The notes under the pieces: generated by a model
Told to the model about the DNA's origin: nothing
The model's database searches: none
What the model saw: only the letters and a program-made list of their open reading frames with translations
Shown: positions 5,613 through 8,600 of the stretch, piece after piece
Position numbering within the stretch: the stretch's first letter is position 1
Layout: each line of letters opens with the position of its first letter
Program-made: the position numbers and the translations under genes
From: JAMCRM01 sp041685075
Lineage (GTDB): Bacteria; Acidobacteriota; Terriglobia; Bryobacterales; Bryobacteraceae
Length of the DNA stretch: 8,600 bases
Assembly (NCBI GenBank): GCA_041685075.1
Contig: JAWLGN010000233.1
Location: 1 to 8,600 of the forward strand
Reading direction: 5' to 3'

Positions 5613-6830
5613 ATGACGATGGCTCCATCGCTGTCTTCGCGATTCGTATCGCTCGCGGTTTCATTCATACTGCTCTCAAACCTTGTCTTCGCAGCGCCCG
5701 CGAAGAAATCCACTTCCACGAAAACGCCAAGCCGGGTGGCAAAAAAGAAAACCACCACGGCAAAAGCCAGAAGCACCAGGAAAAGCACCGTCCGAAAGAC
5801 CAGTTATACCCGGAAACGGACGCCTGCGAAGAGGAGGGTGGTGCGCAGTCCCTGGACCACCCCCACCTACGCGGATTCCACCTACGGGGATAACGTGGAT
5901 GGTGAAGACCTTGAAGTGCGCCGCGCGGCCGTCGACGCGCTCGGCCGGTTCAACGGTTCGGTCGTGGTGGTGGAGGCCGATACCGGCCGCATTCTCACCA
6001 TGGTCAACCAGAAACTGGCGCTCGGCAGCGGCTTCCAGCCCTGTTCCACCATCAAGGTGCCGGTAGCGCTGGCTGCGCTGAGCGAAGGCATTATCGACGC
6101 AAAGACCGCCTTCGCACGTTCCGGCCGCCACAGCAATCTCACCCAGGCGCTGGCGACTTCCAGCAATCCCTATTTCGGCAATCTGGGGGTCAAGCTGGGC
6201 TATAAGCGCTTCGCCCATTACGCGCGGCTGTTCGGGTACGGTGAATTAGCGGGCCTGGACATCGAGGGCGAGCAGCCCGGCAAATTCCCGGCCGCGCCCC
6301 CCAGGAACGGGGGCATGTGGCGGCTCACCAGTTTCGGCGAAGAAATATCCCAAACGCCGCTGCACCTGGCGGCGGTGATGGCCGCGGTCGCCAACGGCGG
6401 GACGCTTTATTACCTGCAATACCCCAGGGACCAATGGGAAGCCGCCCGGATGGTGCCGCGCATCAAGCGCCACCTGGACATCGCGGAGTATCTGCCGCTG
6501 ATCAAGCCGGGGATGCTCGGCGCGGTGGAGTTCGGAACGGCACGCCGCGCGAGCTACGGAGAGGCCATCGCGGGTAAGACCGGCACCTGCACCGAGAGCC
6601 GCACGCACCTCGGCTGGTTCGGTTCGTTCAACGACAACGGACCGCGAAAACTGGCGGTGGTGGTGCTGCTCACCGGCGGCGGTCCGTCTATTGGGCCGCA
6701 GGCCGCCGGCATCGCCGGTCAGGTCTATAAAAACCTGTCCGATCAGCGATACTTTGCCCGGCAGCCTGCGCTGGCGCCGCTGACGCCCGCCACCCTGATC
6801 TCTACCCAGATCTGCTGCACCGTGCCGTAA
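5613..6830 (+). CDS. Exported penicillin-binding transpeptidase with a highly basic N-terminal linker
   Basis: A 405-residue exported enzyme expected to cross-link or trim peptidoglycan. Residues 1-27 form a signal peptide with hydrophobic core FVSLAVSFILLSNLVF and a probable cleavage after VFA (25-27). Residues 31-78 are a low-complexity K/R/S/T/A linker with 20 basic and no acidic residues. The transpeptidase domain (about 110-385) has SxxK = STIK (145-148, nucleophile S145), SxN = SSN (183-185) and KTG (322-324). There is no glycosyltransferase or PBP-dimerisation domain, so it is a stand-alone catalytic domain. SSN rather than the SxV of class D beta-lactamases favours a PBP. Four cysteines (C144, C326, C401, C402) are notable in an exported protein. 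I chose ATG 5613, or ATG 5619 two codons on, because the signal peptide begins there. An in-frame GTG at 5529, directly after a stop codon, would add 28 unrelated residues. No clear Shine-Dalgarno is present. Confidence 0.88.
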   Translation: MTMAPSLSSRFVSLAVSFILLSNLVFAAPAKKSTSTKTPSRVAKKKTTTAKARSTRKSTVRKTSYTRKRTPAKRRVVRSPWTTPTYADSTYGDNVDGEDLEVRRAAVDALGRFNGSVVVVEADTGRILTMVNQKLALGSGFQPCSTIKVPVALAALSEGIIDAKTAFARSGRHSNLTQALATSSNPYFGNLGVKLGYKRFAHYARLFGYGELAGLDIEGEQPGKFPAAPPRNGGMWRLTSFGEEISQTPLHLAAVMAAVANGGTLYYLQYPRDQWEAARMVPRIKRHLDIAEYLPLIKPGMLGAVEFGTARRASYGEAIAGKTGTCTESRTHLGWFGSFNDNGPRKLAVVVLLTGGGPSIGPQAAGIAGQVYKNLSDQRYFARQPALAPLTPATLISTQICCTVP

Positions 6831-6835
6831 GTGAG

Positions 6836-6857
6836 GCGGCGCAGCCCCCTGCGCCGC
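6836..6857. terminator. Strong hairpin between the convergent transpeptidase and carB genes
   Basis: GCGGCGCAG (6836-6844) and CTGCGCCGC (6849-6857) make a perfect 9-bp stem with a CCCC loop, filling most of the 30-bp gap between the two stop codons. No T-run follows on either strand. Its position, symmetrical between two converging genes, fits a bidirectional terminator or mRNA 3'-end structure. Confidence 0.6.
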
Positions 6858-6860
6858 GCA

Positions 6861-8600
6861 TCACTGGCCCGATGCGGCCTCGGCCTCGATCTCGTAGCGA
6901 ATGGTGGCGTGGCGCGCCTGGAGCGATTTCACTGCGCCCGCGCCGGCCTGCCGCCGCGCGGCAATGCCCCTGGCCGCCGCCATGGCTCCGGCCAGGGTGG
7001 TGACGTAGGGCACTCTGTACTTGATGGCGTTCTTCCGGATGTAAGAGTCGTCGTGCTGGCTCTGCTTGCCCGCCGGAGTGTTCACGATCAGGTGAATCTC
7101 GCGGTTCTTCACGTGGTCCACGATGTCCGGGCGGCTCTCGTGGGTCTTGTTGACCACCTGGGCGGTCAAGCCGTGCTCCTTCAGGTATCCGGCGGTGCCG
7201 GAAGTGGCCACGATGCGGAAGCCCAGTTCGGCGAAGTGCCGGGCCACCTCGACGACCATGGGGCGGTCCTTCTCCGCCACCGTGATGAGCACCGTGCCTT
7301 CGAGCGGCAGGGCCTGCTGCGCGGCCTCTTCGGCCTTGAAGAAGGCCTCCCCAAAGGTATCGGCCAGTCCCAGCACCTCGCCCGTGGAGCGCATCTCGGG
7401 TCCCAGCAGCGGGTCCACTTCCGGGAACATGTTGAAGGGGAAGACCGCCTCTTTCACGCCGAAGTGCGGCACCACGCCGCGGCGCAGCCCCAGGTCGGAG
7501 AGCTTCTCCCCGAGCATCAGCCGGGTGGCCACGCGCGCCATTTCCACGCGGCATACCTTCGAGACCAGCGGCACCGTGCGGGAGGCGCGGGGGTTGGCTT
7601 CCAGCACGTACACGGTATCCCCGGCGATGGCGTACTGCATGTTCATGAGTCCCACCACGTGCAGCTCCGCCGCGATGCGCCGGGTGTATTCCTCGATGGT
7701 CGCCACGTGCCTGGCCGGCAGGCTGACGGGCGGAATTACGCAGGCGGAATCGCCGGAATGGATGCCGGCCAGCTCGATGTGTTCCATCACCGCCGGCACG
7801 AAGACGCCGCTGCCGTCGCAGACCGCGTCCGCCTCGGCCTCGGTGGCGTCCTCGAGGAACTTGTCGATCAGGATGGGGCGGCCCGGCGTGGCTTGCACCG
7901 CCGCCGCGACATAGGCCCGCAGGTCCTGCTCGTCGTAGACCACCTCCATGCCGCGCCCGCCCAGCACGTAGGAAGGCCGCACCATCAGGGGATAGCCGAT
8001 GCGCCCGGCGATCTCCAGCGCCTTGTCCACCGTGAGGGCCATGTCGGAACCCGGCATGGGGATGCCCAGCTCCGCCATAATCTTGCGGAAGCGGTCGCGA
8101 TCCTCGGCCAGGTCGATGGTTTCGGGCGAGGTGCCCAGAATCCGGACCCCCGCCGCCGCCAGCTCCGCGGCAATGTTCAGGGGCGTCTGGCCGCCGAACT
8201 GCACGATCACTCCCAGCGGCCGCTCTTTCTCGTAGATGCCGAGCACGTCCTCCACGGTGAGCGGCTCGAAGTAGAGCTTGTCGGAGGTGTCGTAGTCGGT
8301 CGAGACGGTCTCCGGGTTGCAGTTCACCATGATCGACTCGTACCCGGCCTCGCGCAGCGCCAAGGCGGCATGCACGCAGCAGTAGTCGAATTCGATTCCC
8401 TGCCCGATGCGGTTGGGCCCACCGCCGAGCACCATCACCTTTTTGGAGTTCGTGGAGACCGGGCAGCGGTCCGGCGCGTTGTAGGTGGAGTAGTAGTAGG
8501 CCGCGTTCTCGACGCCGCTCACCGGCACCGGCTCCCAGCTCTGCACCACGCCCAGCCGCTGACGGCGCTGGCGGATTTCGGTTTCCGGCGTTCCGGTGAG
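6861..8600 (-). CDS. carB: Carbamoyl-phosphate synthase large subunit, C-terminal half (5' end outside window)
   Basis: Part of the enzyme that makes carbamoyl phosphate from glutamine-derived ammonia, bicarbonate and 2 ATP for pyrimidines and arginine. The frame is open to base 8600 and leaves 579 residues, matching roughly residues 508-1073 of E. coli CarB. It holds the second synthetase unit, with GGGPNRIGQGIEFD (59-72), an ATP-grasp domain (RPSYVLGGRG; GIHSGDSAC; metal-ligand motif EANPR with E334 and N336), then the C-terminal MGS-like allosteric domain (from about 433). There T466, T469, K485, N507 and T534 align with E. coli T974, T977, K993, N1015 and T1042, so UMP/IMP-type control is plausible. 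Position 1017 is Pro instead of Thr and K954 is Arg. The inter-half linker (18-40) lacks the usual [8 protein letters not shown]-type motif. The GTG at 8549 is internal, not the true start. Confidence 0.97.
   Translation of the reverse strand, partial: LTGTPETEIRQRRQRLGVVQSWEPVPVSGVENAAYYYSTYNAPDRCPVSTNSKKVMVLGGGPNRIGQGIEFDYCCVHAALALREAGYESIMVNCNPETVSTDYDTSDKLYFEPLTVEDVLGIYEKERPLGVIVQFGGQTPLNIAAELAAAGVRILGTSPETIDLAEDRDRFRKIMAELGIPMPGSDMALTVDKALEIAGRIGYPLMVRPSYVLGGRGMEVVYDEQDLRAYVAAAVQATPGRPILIDKFLEDATEAEADAVCDGSGVFVPAVMEHIELAGIHSGDSACVIPPVSLPARHVATIEEYTRRIAAELHVVGLMNMQYAIAGDTVYVLEANPRASRTVPLVSKVCRVEMARVATRLMLGEKLSDLGLRRGVVPHFGVKEAVFPFNMFPEVDPLLGPEMRSTGEVLGLADTFGEAFFKAEEAAQQALPLEGTVLITVAEKDRPMVVEVARHFAELGFRIVATSGTAGYLKEHGLTAQVVNKTHESRPDIVDHVKNREIHLIVNTPAGKQSQHDDSYIRKNAIKYRVPYVTTLAGAMAAARGIAARRQAGAGAVKSLQARHATIRYEIEAEAASGQ

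Noticed and set aside
5676..5900. Basic linker as a separate histone-like or DNA-binding gene
   Set aside because: It is in frame and continuous with both the signal peptide and the transpeptidase domain, with no stop or internal start signal.
7123..7914. 263-residue plus-strand frame opposite carB
   Set aside because: Ser/Thr-rich antisense shadow of a strongly conserved gene, with no family signature.
8480..8600. Frameshift in carB to explain the unusual linker
   Set aside because: Neither alternative frame gives a CarB-like linker, and the frame stays open to the window edge with recognisable CarB-like residues on both sides.

Overview
This is a compact, high-GC bacterial chromosomal window with seven protein genes, two of them cut by the window edges. 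No mobile element, CRISPR array, tRNA or rRNA is visible. The genes are housekeeping or metabolic: pyruvate:ferredoxin oxidoreductase (PFOR), a PFOR-linked dihydroorotate dehydrogenase-like flavoprotein, a family 5 [4Fe-4S] uracil-DNA glycosylase, a classical SDR dehydrogenase, a calcineurin-like metallophosphoesterase, an exported penicillin-binding transpeptidase, and carbamoyl-phosphate synthase large subunit. The PFOR and Fe-S genes suggest an anaerobic or facultative lineage, and the exported transpeptidase shows a peptidoglycan wall. The overall style resembles Acidobacteriota, but that is an inference from gene style only and has not been tested.

Layout. At 1-1920 (+) is the C-terminal half of PFOR (nifJ). 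After a 15-bp gap with a perfect Shine-Dalgarno comes the DHOD-like gene (1936-2955, +), an evident two-gene operon. From there every gene flips strand: UdgB (2958-3656, -), SDR (3659-4408, +), metallophosphoesterase (4405-5244, -), transpeptidase (5613-6830, +), carB (6861-8600, -, running off the right edge). The junctions are very tight: 2 bp between convergent DHOD-like and udgB, 2 bp between the divergent udgB and SDR start codons, and a 4-bp overlap of interlocked stops between SDR and phosphoesterase. The only sizeable non-coding stretch is 5245-5612, between the divergent phosphoesterase and transpeptidase genes. It holds candidate promoters and a short tandem repeat.

How the genes relate. 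PFOR and its flavoprotein neighbour should be co-expressed and probably act together in pyruvate oxidation or ferredoxin metabolism. The remaining genes alternate strand and need not be co-regulated. All three convergent junctions carry a strong GC hairpin at or beside the stop codons, without a T-tract. These may be bidirectional 3'-end structures.

No undescribed multi-gene system is evident. The points most worth a second look are: the DHOD-like protein with Tyr where DHODs have their catalytic Cys/Ser; the very basic histone-H1-like linker and active-site cysteines of the transpeptidase; a possible leaderless SDR promoter inside the start of udgB; the near-identical inverted 3' ends of the SDR and phosphoesterase genes; and an atypical linker in CarB.
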